From the NCBI RefSeq assembly GCF_007097395.1, contig NZ_VKDC01000006.1, forward strand, positions 334,073 to 398,072: 64,000 nucleotides of DNA, given 5' to 3'. Shown piece after piece: positions 25,503 to 34,307 of the stretch (positions are counted from its first letter, which is position 1; every line of letters starts with the position of its first letter). The position numbers and the translations under genes are program-made. Below the pieces are notes generated by a model. The model was not told where the DNA came from. It was given only the letters and a program-made list of their open reading frames with translations, and made no database searches. The DNA comes from Fulvivirga sp. M361 (GTDB lineage Bacteria > Bacteroidota > Bacteroidia > Cytophagales > Cyclobacteriaceae).

Positions 25503-25862
25503 TCACCAGATATTTTCCAGGTCTGCTTTTTTATAGGTAAAATTCCTTTCCTTAAACATACTCTCACTGGTTTCGTTCTTTAACCTTAGTTTGTTTGACG
25601 ATTTGAACCATCGATTCAGTAAGGCTATAGGCAATAGAATGAGATAATAAATGATGGAAAGTAAGACCCTTGAGTTGAACCATCCCAGGGCAAAAGCTAT
25701 TTTCTCCCATACATATACCAAGCCCCTTCCGAAGGCAGGAATGATCATGGATAGAACTCCAAGTCCTACGGCAAAATATTCCAGGTTTCTATACTCAAAT
25801 AGGTATGATAATATTATGAAGCCCAGTACAATGACCAGAATGCTTTGATACTTCTTTTCCAA
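25503..25862 (-). CDS. SxtJ-like small membrane protein
   Basis: A 119-residue inner-membrane protein with about three hydrophobic segments (7-24, 30-45, 66-83) and a charged tail. It resembles the SxtJ family found beside carbamoyltransferases, including in saxitoxin clusters. No enzymatic motif is visible. The start is TTG at 25862; the frame upstream runs directly into the stop codon of the small DUF5989 gene, two codons away, so the two proteins are separated by one stop and a few bases. It is the third gene of a leftward module with the carbamoyltransferase. Confidence 0.7.
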   Translation of the reverse strand: MEKKYQSILVIVLGFIILSYLFEYRNLEYFAVGLGVLSMIIPAFGRGLVYVWEKIAFALGWFNSRVLLSIIYYLILLPIALLNRWFKSSNKLRLKNETSESMFKERNFTYKKADLENIW

Positions 25863-25868
25863 AATCTG

Positions 25869-26018
25869 TTAAAATAAAGTGTAGATAAAAGGAGCGATAG
25901 CGGAACCACCTCCGATTACTATCAAGACACCTAGTAGTAAAAGAACAATAATTACAGGGGCCAGCCAGAATTTTTTTCGCTGTACTAAAAAATTAAATAT
26001 GTCTTTCAAAAATTCCAT
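25869..26018 (-). CDS. DUF5989-like 49-residue membrane protein
   Basis: Very short gene read directly from the sequence: ATG at 26018, TAA at 25871-25869. The product begins MEFLKDIFNFLVQRKKFWLA, has one strong transmembrane segment (about 19-37), a glycine-rich turn GGGSA, and ends APFIYTLF. This layout (amphipathic start, RKKFWL, then a helix) is that of DUF5989 proteins, which are known next to SxtJ and carbamoyltransferase genes. It sits 15 bp after the carbamoyltransferase stop and ends in frame 6 bp before the SxtJ-like start, suggesting the three work together. The function is unknown. Confidence 0.75.
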   Translation of the reverse strand: MEFLKDIFNFLVQRKKFWLAPVIIVLLLLGVLIVIGGGSAIAPFIYTLF

Positions 26019-26033
26019 ATGAAGCAAATATAA

Positions 26034-27899
26034 CTAATCCAATACAAATTCTTCCTGCCAATTGTCTTTCGCCAACCATGCAGGTTGAGCGGCTTTATCA
26101 AATACATAATCACCGATAACAAGATAATCCATTTCCGTTCTCATGAAGCACGTGTAGGCATCTTCCGGTGTATTTACAATAGGTTCTCCACGTACATTAA
26201 AACTGGTATTTACCAGCATTCCAACGCTTGTTATGTCTTTAAAATCCTCTATTAACTTGTGATACCTGGGATTTGTCTGCTTATGCACGGTTTGGATACG
26301 TGCTGAAAAATCAACATGAGTAATGGCAGGGAGGTGCGAACGATCGGTGTAGAGCTTGTCTCTTATGGAGAGATCATGATAATTTTCCGGAAGGTCCTTC
26401 AAAAATTCCTTTTGTACAGGCCTCACCATGAGCATATAGGGACTGTCATGATTCATTTCGAAGTACTTTCCGGATTCCTCAAAAAGAACTGAAGGAGCAA
26501 ATGGTCTGAATGATTCCCTGTATTTTATTTTGAGGTTTAATTTTTTCTGCATTTCAGCGTCTCTTGGATCACCAAGTATGCTGCGGCCTCCTAAGGCCCT
26601 CGGACCAAATTCCATTCTGCCTTGCATCCAACCTACAATTTTTCCATCCGATAGCAGTTTAGAAACATGACTGCTCAAATCGCTGAAGTGATCATATTTA
26701 GTAAAGATGGCCCCATATTTTTTGATCACCTTTTCAACATCCAGTGACGAATATTCGGGACCAAGGTATGAACCTGCCATCTGATCATGGTCAACAGCTG
26801 TATTGACACGATCATTCTCGAAATAAATATAATTTGCTGCGAGCGCTGCACCTAAGGCTCCGCCTGCATCACCGGCTGCGGGTTGAATGAAGATGTTTTT
26901 GAAAATGTCAGATGCCGCCAGTTTTCCATTCGCTACACAATTTAGGGCAACACCACCCGCCATACATAAATTATCGGAGTTAGTCAGCCTTTTGGCTTCG
27001 TGTGCAAATTTGATGACAATTTCTTCCGTAATGGTTTGAATAGCCAGTGCCATGTCACAGTGCTTCTGTTCCATTTCCGATTCGGGATTGCGCTTAGGAA
27101 AACCAAATAATGCTTCCCATCGCTTTTCTTTTACCATTGTCAATCCTGTGGCATAGTTGAAATAATACTGATTTAACCAAATAGAACCGTCTTCCTTTAC
27201 ATCTACAAGCTCTTTTTTTATTAACTGGATGTATTTTTTTGTTCTGTCTGAATTAGGATTGCCATAAGGAGCAAGTCCCATAAGCTTATACTCACCGGAA
27301 TTAACTTTAAAACCAAGGAAATAGGTGATAGCAGAATAAAGCAGGCCTATAGAGTGCGGAAATGAGAGTTCCTTTAAAATGGTAATACTTCCTGCTTTTC
27401 CGTGGCATATGGATGCGGTGGCCCATTCACCCACTCCATCTACTGTAATGATGGCAGCTTCTTCATAAGGAGACGGATAGAAAGCGCTCGCGGCATGACT
27501 CAAATGATGTTCGGGAAACAAAAGCTTCAGCTTTTTATTATCAAAAGCATGGATCTGTTTCAGTTCATCACGGATTACTTTCTTAAGAAACATTTTTTCC
27601 CTGAGCCATACAGGCATTGACTTGATAAATGACACGAGTCCTTTTGGAGCGAATGCATAATAAGTTTCCAGCAACCTCTCAAATTTCAATAACGGTTTGT
27701 CATAAAAAACAACGGCATCTAACTGGTCAATGGATGTACCAGAATACTCTAAACAGAACTTAATGGCATTCGTTGGGAAGGAGGCGTCATGTTTTTTTCT
27801 GGTAAACCGTTCTTCCTGGGCTGCGCAAATTGTTTTGCCGTCGCAAATCAGTGCAGCAGCAGAATCATGGTAAAAACATGATATACCAAGTATTTTCAT
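26034..27899 (-). CDS. Carbamoyltransferase (NodU/CmcH/TobZ family)
   Basis: Predicted enzyme of 621 residues that makes carbamoyl adenylate from carbamoyl phosphate and ATP and moves the carbamoyl group to a hydroxyl, often on a sugar. The N-terminal Kae1-like domain opens with ILGISCFYHDSAAALI and carries HHLSHAASAFYPS and ITVDGVGEWATAS. The C-terminal domain has WMQGRMEFGPRALGGRSIL and NTSFNVRGEPIV, both typical. Length and motif order are normal. It heads a leftward three-gene module and borders the exopolysaccharide locus, so a polysaccharide or glycolipid is the likely acceptor (inference). Confidence 0.9.
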   Translation of the reverse strand: MKILGISCFYHDSAAALICDGKTICAAQEERFTRKKHDASFPTNAIKFCLEYSGTSIDQLDAVVFYDKPLLKFERLLETYYAFAPKGLVSFIKSMPVWLREKMFLKKVIRDELKQIHAFDNKKLKLLFPEHHLSHAASAFYPSPYEEAAIITVDGVGEWATASICHGKAGSITILKELSFPHSIGLLYSAITYFLGFKVNSGEYKLMGLAPYGNPNSDRTKKYIQLIKKELVDVKEDGSIWLNQYYFNYATGLTMVKEKRWEALFGFPKRNPESEMEQKHCDMALAIQTITEEIVIKFAHEAKRLTNSDNLCMAGGVALNCVANGKLAASDIFKNIFIQPAAGDAGGALGAALAANYIYFENDRVNTAVDHDQMAGSYLGPEYSSLDVEKVIKKYGAIFTKYDHFSDLSSHVSKLLSDGKIVGWMQGRMEFGPRALGGRSILGDPRDAEMQKKLNLKIKYRESFRPFAPSVLFEESGKYFEMNHDSPYMLMVRPVQKEFLKDLPENYHDLSIRDKLYTDRSHLPAITHVDFSARIQTVHKQTNPRYHKLIEDFKDITSVGMLVNTSFNVRGEPIVNTPEDAYTCFMRTEMDYLVIGDYVFDKAAQPAWLAKDNWQEEFVLD

Positions 27900-27995
27900 G
27901 TGAAATGTGGATATTGAGTTACAATAATCCCAAATATAGAATATATAAAAGTTAAATAGTAGAATAAGATTCTTACGTGTGTAAAGATTAAAGTT

Positions 27996-28003
27996 TAACT
28001 TTG
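27996..28003 (+). promoter_or_regulatory. Candidate -7 box for the Wzc-like gene
   Basis: TAACTTTG lies 19 bp upstream of the start codon and matches TAnnTTTG. No clear -33 TTG is seen at the usual spacing. If used, the leader would be only about 15 bases, common in this phylum. Confidence 0.4.
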
Positions 28004-28022
28004 ATTGATAAATTATTAAGCA

Positions 28023-30236
28023 ATGGATTTGACATCAATATTCAAACTGCTTCTTAGGAAGTTGTGGATTATCATTATAGTACCCATCATAGCTGGTGTC
28101 GCAGCCTTTTTCTTTACGCTGAATTTAGAAAAGCAATATAAATCAACAGCCCAATTGGCTACCGGGTTTACTACTAATGATCGCATAAAGCTTACTGAAG
28201 AAAGGTTTAGCCGTTATGAGTCTACTTTCAAATTCAGTAACATGATGGAGACGATGAATTCTGAATTGGTCATGTCTCTGCTAAGTTACCGGTTGATGAT
28301 TGAGGATTTGACCACGGACATACCCTTAAGAAATACAAAAGCCAATGATGAAAGTTCGCTTGTATTCAGTCAGGCTGAAATCGATTCTATAACAAGTTTT
28401 TTCAAAGAAAAACTTGATAATATGGAAGTGCTATCCAATTATGATGAATACGAAAAGGGAATGTCCGACTTGCTTAAGGAATACGGATATGTTCACTGGA
28501 AATTAAGTGATAAGATATCGATCAAAAGAGTTAATAATACCGATTATGTCACTATCCAGGCTGTTACGGTAAACCCTGTACTTTCTTCGTTTATTGTGAA
28601 TACCCTGGCAGAAGAATATATCCGATATGACAATTCTTTGAAAAACAGGATTTCTAATGAATCAGTTACATTCTTTTCAAGTTTAGTTGAGGAAAAGAAA
28701 AAGGTACTTGATGAAAAAACCCGTTTACTAAATGAGTATAAAGCCAATAACAATCTTTTTGTCGAAGATCAGACAGGTTATAAAACAACGCAAATAGCTG
28801 AATACGAGCTCCTTAAGCAGGAGAAATTGGATAGGATGAGAGGACTAAGGTTATCCATCGAAAATACCAACAAATGGCTGGCAAAAATACAGGAGGGTTC
28901 ATCTGAAGTAAGTGTAGCCAGCTTGAATAATAAGATACTACAGATCCGAAAGAAGATCAATGACCTCAATCAGATATATGTGAATTCGGGGTCTAATGAT
29001 GATGATTTGCTCAATACGATCAATAATCTAAGAAATGACCTGCAAATAGAGATGAACAAACTGGCGGCATCACAATCAGGCACACAGTCCGTTGGAATGA
29101 CCAAAGAGGAGCTAATTGCAAAAAGGGATCAATTCCAATTAGAACTTGAGATAGAGCAGGGGAGTTTGGGTTCTCTTAATTCAACCATTGCTACTTTGAA
29201 AAGTAGTGTTAGTGGTTCCATTACCAAAGAAGCCACTATTTCTGCATTGGAAAGAGAAATATCTACGGCCTCTGATGAATATTTACAAGCCCTTAATAAG
29301 TTGAATACAGAAAAGAACAAATCTTTAATAGCTGATAGTTCGATTAAGATTATTATACGTGGCCAACCCAATGGCGCCCCTGAGTCTTCTAAAGTGCCTT
29401 TGATCATTGCTTTAGGTGTGGCATCAAGTTTTGGTATATGCATTTTTGTTCTCGTTTTCATCGAGTTCATTGATATGAGGATAAAAAATGCATCTCGATT
29501 CGAGAGCCTGGCGGGTATTAATCTATTGGGTTCAATCAACCGGATCCAGGTCAAGAATCTGGATCTGAGATCTTTGTTCAATCGTAAAGTTGCTGACCCA
29601 AGTAGAGAGCAGTATAAGCATCTTTTAAGAAAAATAAGATTTGAAATAGAAAATTCCAATGCAAAAATAATCTTAGTAACGAGTACAAAGCCTAACGAAG
29701 GTAAGACGTTTTGTATACTTTCAATTGTCTATTCATTGAGCCTGTTGAATAAAAGAATACTGATAGTTGATACTAATTTCAGAAACAACTCCCTGACTGA
29801 ATTACTTATAGCTAAGCCGAACTTTCAAAAAATGATCGAACAGACTTCAGGAACAAGACTGTTGTCGAGTCCGGAGGTCAGCGAGGATCCCAGTGAGAAC
29901 TTAATTTCAAAGACCAACGACAAAAATATAGATGTGATAGGGAGCAATGCAGGCCTGGAATCTCCGTCCGAAATACTAGCGGGAAGAGATTTTATGGGGA
30001 TGTTGGAGCATTTGAGAGATCAATATGACTACATTTTCCTGGAAGGAGCATCCCTAAATGAATATTCTGATTCTAAAGAGCTTATGAAATTCGTTGATAA
30101 AGTAATTCCTGTATTTTCTGCCAATACGGTATTAAAACAAATTGACAGATCATCCATCAGCTACCTCAAAAACCTTAATGGTAAATTAATGGGAGCTATT
30201 CTTAATAAGATTGAAGCCCAGGAAGTTTTATCATAA
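28023..30236 (+). CDS. Wzc-like polysaccharide co-polymerase with ATPase domain
   Basis: Predicted inner-membrane protein controlling length and export of a surface polysaccharide, 737 residues. A Wzz domain begins at the N-terminus with TM1 at about 14-32; a long periplasmic coiled-coil region covers about 200-430 (LVEEKKKVLDEKTRLLNEYK); TM2 is at about 457-480 (PLIIALGVASSFGICIFVLVF). The cytosolic domain has a Walker A-type PNEGKTF (K561) and a Walker A' ILIVDTNFRNN, as in bacterial tyrosine kinases. The C-terminus (LNKIEAQEVLS) lacks the tyrosine cluster that such kinases autophosphorylate, so kinase activity is doubtful. It is the first gene of the exopolysaccharide locus and ends 10 bp before the convergent sulfotransferase. 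Confidence 0.87.
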   Translation: MDLTSIFKLLLRKLWIIIIVPIIAGVAAFFFTLNLEKQYKSTAQLATGFTTNDRIKLTEERFSRYESTFKFSNMMETMNSELVMSLLSYRLMIEDLTTDIPLRNTKANDESSLVFSQAEIDSITSFFKEKLDNMEVLSNYDEYEKGMSDLLKEYGYVHWKLSDKISIKRVNNTDYVTIQAVTVNPVLSSFIVNTLAEEYIRYDNSLKNRISNESVTFFSSLVEEKKKVLDEKTRLLNEYKANNNLFVEDQTGYKTTQIAEYELLKQEKLDRMRGLRLSIENTNKWLAKIQEGSSEVSVASLNNKILQIRKKINDLNQIYVNSGSNDDDLLNTINNLRNDLQIEMNKLAASQSGTQSVGMTKEELIAKRDQFQLELEIEQGSLGSLNSTIATLKSSVSGSITKEATISALEREISTASDEYLQALNKLNTEKNKSLIADSSIKIIIRGQPNGAPESSKVPLIIALGVASSFGICIFVLVFIEFIDMRIKNASRFESLAGINLLGSINRIQVKNLDLRSLFNRKVADPSREQYKHLLRKIRFEIENSNAKIILVTSTKPNEGKTFCILSIVYSLSLLNKRILIVDTNFRNNSLTELLIAKPNFQKMIEQTSGTRLLSSPEVSEDPSENLISKTNDKNIDVIGSNAGLESPSEILAGRDFMGMLEHLRDQYDYIFLEGASLNEYSDSKELMKFVDKVIPVFSANTVLKQIDRSSISYLKNLNGKLMGAILNKIEAQEVLS

Positions 30237-30246
30237 AAGACTTTTC

Positions 30247-31170
30247 CTAGGATAGCCAGTGGTTAAGGTCTTTACCTGTCAGGGCCTGTAATTTTAAGAT
30301 GTCCTCTTTATAAATGTCGTGAGTCATTTTTTTCCTGAGCTCCCGATCCAGCGGCGGCCTTGACAGATTCATGCCTCTGAGTTTATATAATCTCTTTTTG
30401 AGATAAGGATTTCTCTTGAATTTGGAATACAAACCTGGCAATACTTTTGAAATGCCTTTTTTTATGCCACTTCTCTTGCCAATTATTTTATCAATGAGTT
30501 TGTTTTTTATGAAGCCATTTTGATTGTACCGTATGCTTAAGTCTGGCTGAAATTCTTCCCTAATGCCCAGAAAAGCGAAAATTTCTTTCATCAGGTTGAC
30601 CGGGTTTTTTTGAAAATCCTCGTACAGGAAAACCTTGATATTATCTTTTTCAAATAATTCAAAATAACGTGTCAAATGGCAGTGATAGAAACCCTCCTGG
30701 ACCAAATCATTTTTTTTCCACCAGAGTGTATCTCTGTCCAGGGCATCTTTGAAATCATTAGTAGGTAAACGGTCTTCATTGGCCAGGTGCAGGAACCTTG
30801 AATACAGCCGGTCTACGGGTTGACGAACTATGGCTATTAGCTTGGCATTTGGGACATATTTTTTAATATTAGCAGGTGCGTTTTTATCATATAAATATAT
30901 CGGGGAAGTATCTCCTTTAAGTTGGTTTTCATGTGCTTTTTCAAACAAACCTAAATAGTGGTCAAGCTTGTATACACCATTTGGATAGTGATGAAACATG
31001 AGGGGATCATCCTTAGGGTCTACTATTTCTTTACCGTCAAGAGCAAAAAAGCCAGGCTCTTTGGTGGACATGAATATATCGGGGTGCTGTTTTAAATATT
31101 TGTCGATAGAGGTTGTTCCACACTTCCCAGCACCTATTATCAAGAAATCCGGAAAATTGTTTTGGGTCAT
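30247..31170 (-). CDS. Sulfotransferase (PAPS-dependent)
   Basis: Predicted transferase of sulfate from PAPS to a sugar hydroxyl, 307 residues. The frame is open 20 codons further upstream, but the ATG at 31170 directly precedes the domain (NNFPDFLIIGAGKCGTTS). That segment holds the 5'-phosphosulfate-binding loop (GAGKCGTTS), and VRQPVDRLYSRF supplies the 3'-phosphate-binding Arg/Ser. Its place next to the Wzc-like, Wzx and Wzy genes suggests that the exported polysaccharide is sulfated, as in many marine bacteria. No PAPS synthesis genes are in the window. Confidence 0.85.
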   Translation of the reverse strand: MTQNNFPDFLIIGAGKCGTTSIDKYLKQHPDIFMSTKEPGFFALDGKEIVDPKDDPLMFHHYPNGVYKLDHYLGLFEKAHENQLKGDTSPIYLYDKNAPANIKKYVPNAKLIAIVRQPVDRLYSRFLHLANEDRLPTNDFKDALDRDTLWWKKNDLVQEGFYHCHLTRYFELFEKDNIKVFLYEDFQKNPVNLMKEIFAFLGIREEFQPDLSIRYNQNGFIKNKLIDKIIGKRSGIKKGISKVLPGLYSKFKRNPYLKKRLYKLRGMNLSRPPLDRELRKKMTHDIYKEDILKLQALTGKDLNHWLS

Positions 31171-31332
31171 ACTTATGATTAGTTTTGTCTCGCAAATGAT
31201 TGAATCATTCAGCAAGAAGTTTAAAGCCACTATAATTCTACTAAATTAGTTAAAATCAGGACATTTAGTGTTACCACTCATCGCAATAAAGTTTACAGTT
31301 TTGAAATTCCTTTGGACTAAAATGTATTTACA

Positions 31333-32676
31333 TTGAGTCTGTTCAAAGATACTTATTGGCTAAAGTCGGGACTCTATTCACTCTTCCAGAACCTGATTGT
31401 TCTTGTCTTCAACTTTGGAGGGGTCTATTTGTTGATCAGAGTTTTATCAAAAGAAAATTTCGGGGCGTGGGCCGTTTTTTTAACCATCGTGTCAGTTTTA
31501 GAGGTGGCCAGGAACGGTATGTTGAAAAGTGGATTGATCAAATATTTGAATTCAGAGAGTTCAGAAGCCCATCCAAAGATTATTACGGCATCTATTGCAC
31601 TGAATGTTCTGATCTCTGTTCTCTGCGTATCGCTAATGTTGCTCTCCGCAGACTATTTGGCTATAGAATGGGAAATCGAAGATCTGCCGAGGATGTGTCT
31701 ATACTATGCGATACCTGCAGTGGGCTTAATATTTTTTTCGCAATTTGATTTTATCAATCAATCAAACCTGAATTTTAAGGCTATTTTCTGGGTTAACGTA
31801 GTAAGAAGAGGGGTCTTTTTCCTTTTAATCGCTTATTGTTTTTTCGATAGCTCTTCTATTAAGCTAATTCAGCTGGTCTGGTTCCAGGCAATTTCAATTT
31901 TTGTGGCTGTTTTCGTTTCCTATATCACTGTGAGAAAATACTTGAAATTCACGCTTAAAATTGATCTTTTATGGTTGAAAAGACTTTTTAAGTTTGGGGT
32001 CTATGGAGTGGGTACGAATTTGGGGTCTATGCTATATAAGAGTATTGATCAAATAATGCTGGCCAGTTTGATTTCAACGGAGGCCGTTGCGAAATATAAT
32101 ATATCCGTAAGAATTACAAACCTGGTGGAGGTACCTACAAGGGCTATCTCTAACATAGTGCTTCCTAAGAGCGCAAAAAGAGCCAAAACGGATGGAAATA
32201 AATCTGCAAAATATCTTTATGAAAAATCTGTAGGAGTCATTTTAGCCATTTTGATACCAGCAGCCTTAGTTGTATTGGTTTTTCCTGAAATGATCATTCA
32301 ATTTGTGGCAGGGGATGAGTATATGGACACCGTAAGTATTCTTCAGGTTACTATATTTTATACTTTTTTTGTTCCTTTTTCACGGCAATATGGTACAATT
32401 TTAGATTCGATCGGTATTCCTCACTTTAATTTTTACTTTACAATCGCAAGTGCCTTTGTAAATTTAGTTCTTAATTACCTGTTTATAAGTAATTTTGGAG
32501 TTATTGGTGCAGCTTATGGAACTCTTTTGACCTATTTTATTTCTTTCATAGGAATGCAGATCACGCTAAAAAGAGTTTTGAACGTAAGCCTCATTCAGGT
32601 TTTTTTACAGGTGAAATATTTTTATCTAGACGTATCTGTAATGGTTTTTAATAAACTTATCCGTAGAAACAATTAA
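31333..32676 (+). CDS. Wzx-type polysaccharide flippase (MOP superfamily)
   Basis: A 447-residue integral membrane protein with about twelve transmembrane segments across its length and the general layout of oligosaccharide-unit flippases: KSGLYSLFQNLIVLVFNFGGVYLLIRVLSKENFG at the N-terminus, which is the family's typical first two helices, and a middle segment YKSIDQIMLASLISTEAVAKYNIS. It would move lipid-linked repeat units across the inner membrane. No ATG fits; the start is TTG at 31333 because the upstream ATG (31322) is closed after four codons. It precedes a small membrane gene and the polymerase or ligase gene. Confidence 0.85.
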   Translation: MSLFKDTYWLKSGLYSLFQNLIVLVFNFGGVYLLIRVLSKENFGAWAVFLTIVSVLEVARNGMLKSGLIKYLNSESSEAHPKIITASIALNVLISVLCVSLMLLSADYLAIEWEIEDLPRMCLYYAIPAVGLIFFSQFDFINQSNLNFKAIFWVNVVRRGVFFLLIAYCFFDSSSIKLIQLVWFQAISIFVAVFVSYITVRKYLKFTLKIDLLWLKRLFKFGVYGVGTNLGSMLYKSIDQIMLASLISTEAVAKYNISVRITNLVEVPTRAISNIVLPKSAKRAKTDGNKSAKYLYEKSVGVILAILIPAALVVLVFPEMIIQFVAGDEYMDTVSILQVTIFYTFFVPFSRQYGTILDSIGIPHFNFYFTIASAFVNLVLNYLFISNFGVIGAAYGTLLTYFISFIGMQITLKRVLNVSLIQVFLQVKYFYLDVSVMVFNKLIRRNN

Positions 32677-32692
32677 CAGAGATAACACCATC

Positions 32693-32797
32693 ATGGAAGA
32701 GGATAAGCATAGCAATGAAAATATTATTAAGATGTTGGTTATAGGGTTTGTGCTTGTGACTTACATTTTTATTTTTCTGAAGGTATTATTCTTTTGA
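32693..32797 (+). CDS. Predicted 34-residue single-span membrane peptide
   Basis: Short reading frame between the flippase and polymerase/ligase genes: ATG at 32693, TGA at 32795-32797. The product has a charged N-terminus (MEEDKHSNEN) and a hydrophobic tail (IIKMLVIGFVLVTYIFIFLK) that can span the membrane once. It starts 16 bp after the flippase stop and ends 6 bp before the next start, so it fits the operon. I know no family for it. Small size makes chance possible. Confidence 0.45.
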   Translation: MEEDKHSNENIIKMLVIGFVLVTYIFIFLKVLFF

Positions 32798-32803
32798 ATT
32801 GAA

Positions 32804-34237
32804 ATGAACCAATTAAATATTCATTCCAAAGCCATGTACAGGCAGGTATTACTCATTACGGCTTTAACTGTAGTGAGCCTGGGAGTGTCATTTCTAATAG
32901 CAAATTTTGGCATTCTCATTGGCTTTGCATCTGTGGCTGGTGTAATAGGTTTATTGGTTTTTATCCGGACCATACAAGATGTCGAATTTGGGTTCCTGAC
33001 CCTGGTGACCTATGGGTATTTTTTATTTTTGATTAGCCGACTTATCCCTGTTCGTATTCCTACAGGAGTTGGTATTGAAATCATTGGATTTATAGTATTT
33101 ATCGGGGTAATAGTAAACCTCAGCAAAAACAAAATAAATTGGGAACTTTTTAAGCACCCCATAACCTACCTGACTGTTATTAACGAGTTTTATGGGATAC
33201 TGCAGGTATTGAATCCTAATGCCGTGTCGTTCAAGGGCTGGCTATTTGCTTCGCGAGGTATATTTTTCACGTTTTTGCTGTACTTTATTGTCGTAAAGGT
33301 TTTTGATAACTTATCTTTTATTAAAAGGTTTACCAAGTGGTGGTTATTTCTGGCGCTTTGTGCGGGTCTTTACGGGATGTTCCAGGAGTATTTCGGATAT
33401 CGGGACTTTGAATGGCGTTATATCTATGCCTCGCCGGGAAGATACGACCTTCTCTCCGTATGGACGGGTATTAGAAAATTTTCTTTCCTTTCGGATGTCG
33501 CAGCTTTTGGCATGCTCATGGCGTTCAGCGCCATCTTTACATTCATATTGGCTCTAGGACCTTTTAAAATGCCCTTGAAAATAGTACTCGTTATAAGTGG
33601 CATATGTATGCTGTTAGGAATGAGCTATAGCGGGACCAGAACGGCTACTGCGATGATCCCGGTTGGGGTCATGATGTATGTGTTATTAAACATCAATAAC
33701 AAAAGGACGATCATCTTTCTTGTGGTTGCCGTAATAGCATTTGTAGGCGTATTGTTTGGGCCATTTTATAACGGCCCTCTTGAACGTATCAGGTCCACCT
33801 TCCAGCCAAGTGAAGATGCCTCCATGCAAGTGAGAGACCGTAACAGGAAGAGTGTTCAGCCCTACATCTATTCACATCCTATTGGAGGAGGGCTGATGAC
33901 TACGGATGAGGTCGGTCGGGAATTATCACCAGGACACCCTAACGCGGGGTTTGCTACTGACAGTGGTTACCTGGAAACAGCTCTGCAAAGAGGGTGGATA
34001 GGGTTGATCATACTTCTGGCCCTTTATTTTACCATTATGAAGACGGGGATAGAGAATTTTTACAAAGCCAAGGACCCTACCATTAAAATTTTGTATGCGG
34101 CTTATTGTGCCTCTTTCTTTTCTCTTTCGATAGCAAACTTTGCTCAGTCTGCCATGGGGCAAAAACCTACAGGATTGATCATTATTTCTTCTTATGCCAT
34201 TTTAGCTAATATGATAAGGTTAGACAAAAAGAATTAA
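32804..34237 (+). CDS. O-antigen polymerase/ligase-like membrane protein (Wzy/WaaL type)
   Basis: A 477-residue protein with about eleven or twelve transmembrane segments and a long periplasmic loop in the C-terminal half, the layout of O-antigen ligases and Wzy polymerases. The SGTRTATAM stretch ahead of the loop, and PIGGGLMTTDE with GFATDSGYLETALQRGW after it, match the O-antigen ligase domain pattern. It would polymerise or transfer the lipid-linked units delivered by the flippase. Ligase versus polymerase cannot be decided here, but position in a Wzx/Wzc locus favours a Wzy role. Confidence 0.8.
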   Translation: MNQLNIHSKAMYRQVLLITALTVVSLGVSFLIANFGILIGFASVAGVIGLLVFIRTIQDVEFGFLTLVTYGYFLFLISRLIPVRIPTGVGIEIIGFIVFIGVIVNLSKNKINWELFKHPITYLTVINEFYGILQVLNPNAVSFKGWLFASRGIFFTFLLYFIVVKVFDNLSFIKRFTKWWLFLALCAGLYGMFQEYFGYRDFEWRYIYASPGRYDLLSVWTGIRKFSFLSDVAAFGMLMAFSAIFTFILALGPFKMPLKIVLVISGICMLLGMSYSGTRTATAMIPVGVMMYVLLNINNKRTIIFLVVAVIAFVGVLFGPFYNGPLERIRSTFQPSEDASMQVRDRNRKSVQPYIYSHPIGGGLMTTDEVGRELSPGHPNAGFATDSGYLETALQRGWIGLIILLALYFTIMKTGIENFYKAKDPTIKILYAAYCASFFSLSIANFAQSAMGQKPTGLIIISSYAILANMIRLDKKN

Positions 34238-34252
34238 GATAAGCAAGATCCA

Positions 34253-34282
34253 TTTGGGAACCCCAAATTAGTTTTAAATTTG
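34253..34282 (+). promoter_or_regulatory. Bacteroidota-type promoter for the half-length TolC gene
   Basis: TTTG (34253-34256), an 18-bp spacer, and TAAATTTG (34275-34282) fit the -33 TTG / -7 TAnnTTTG consensus. The start codon is 26 bp downstream of the -7 box, giving a short leader. Confidence 0.55.
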
Positions 34283-34307
34283 ACATTAATATCTCAACTC
34301 AACTCAT

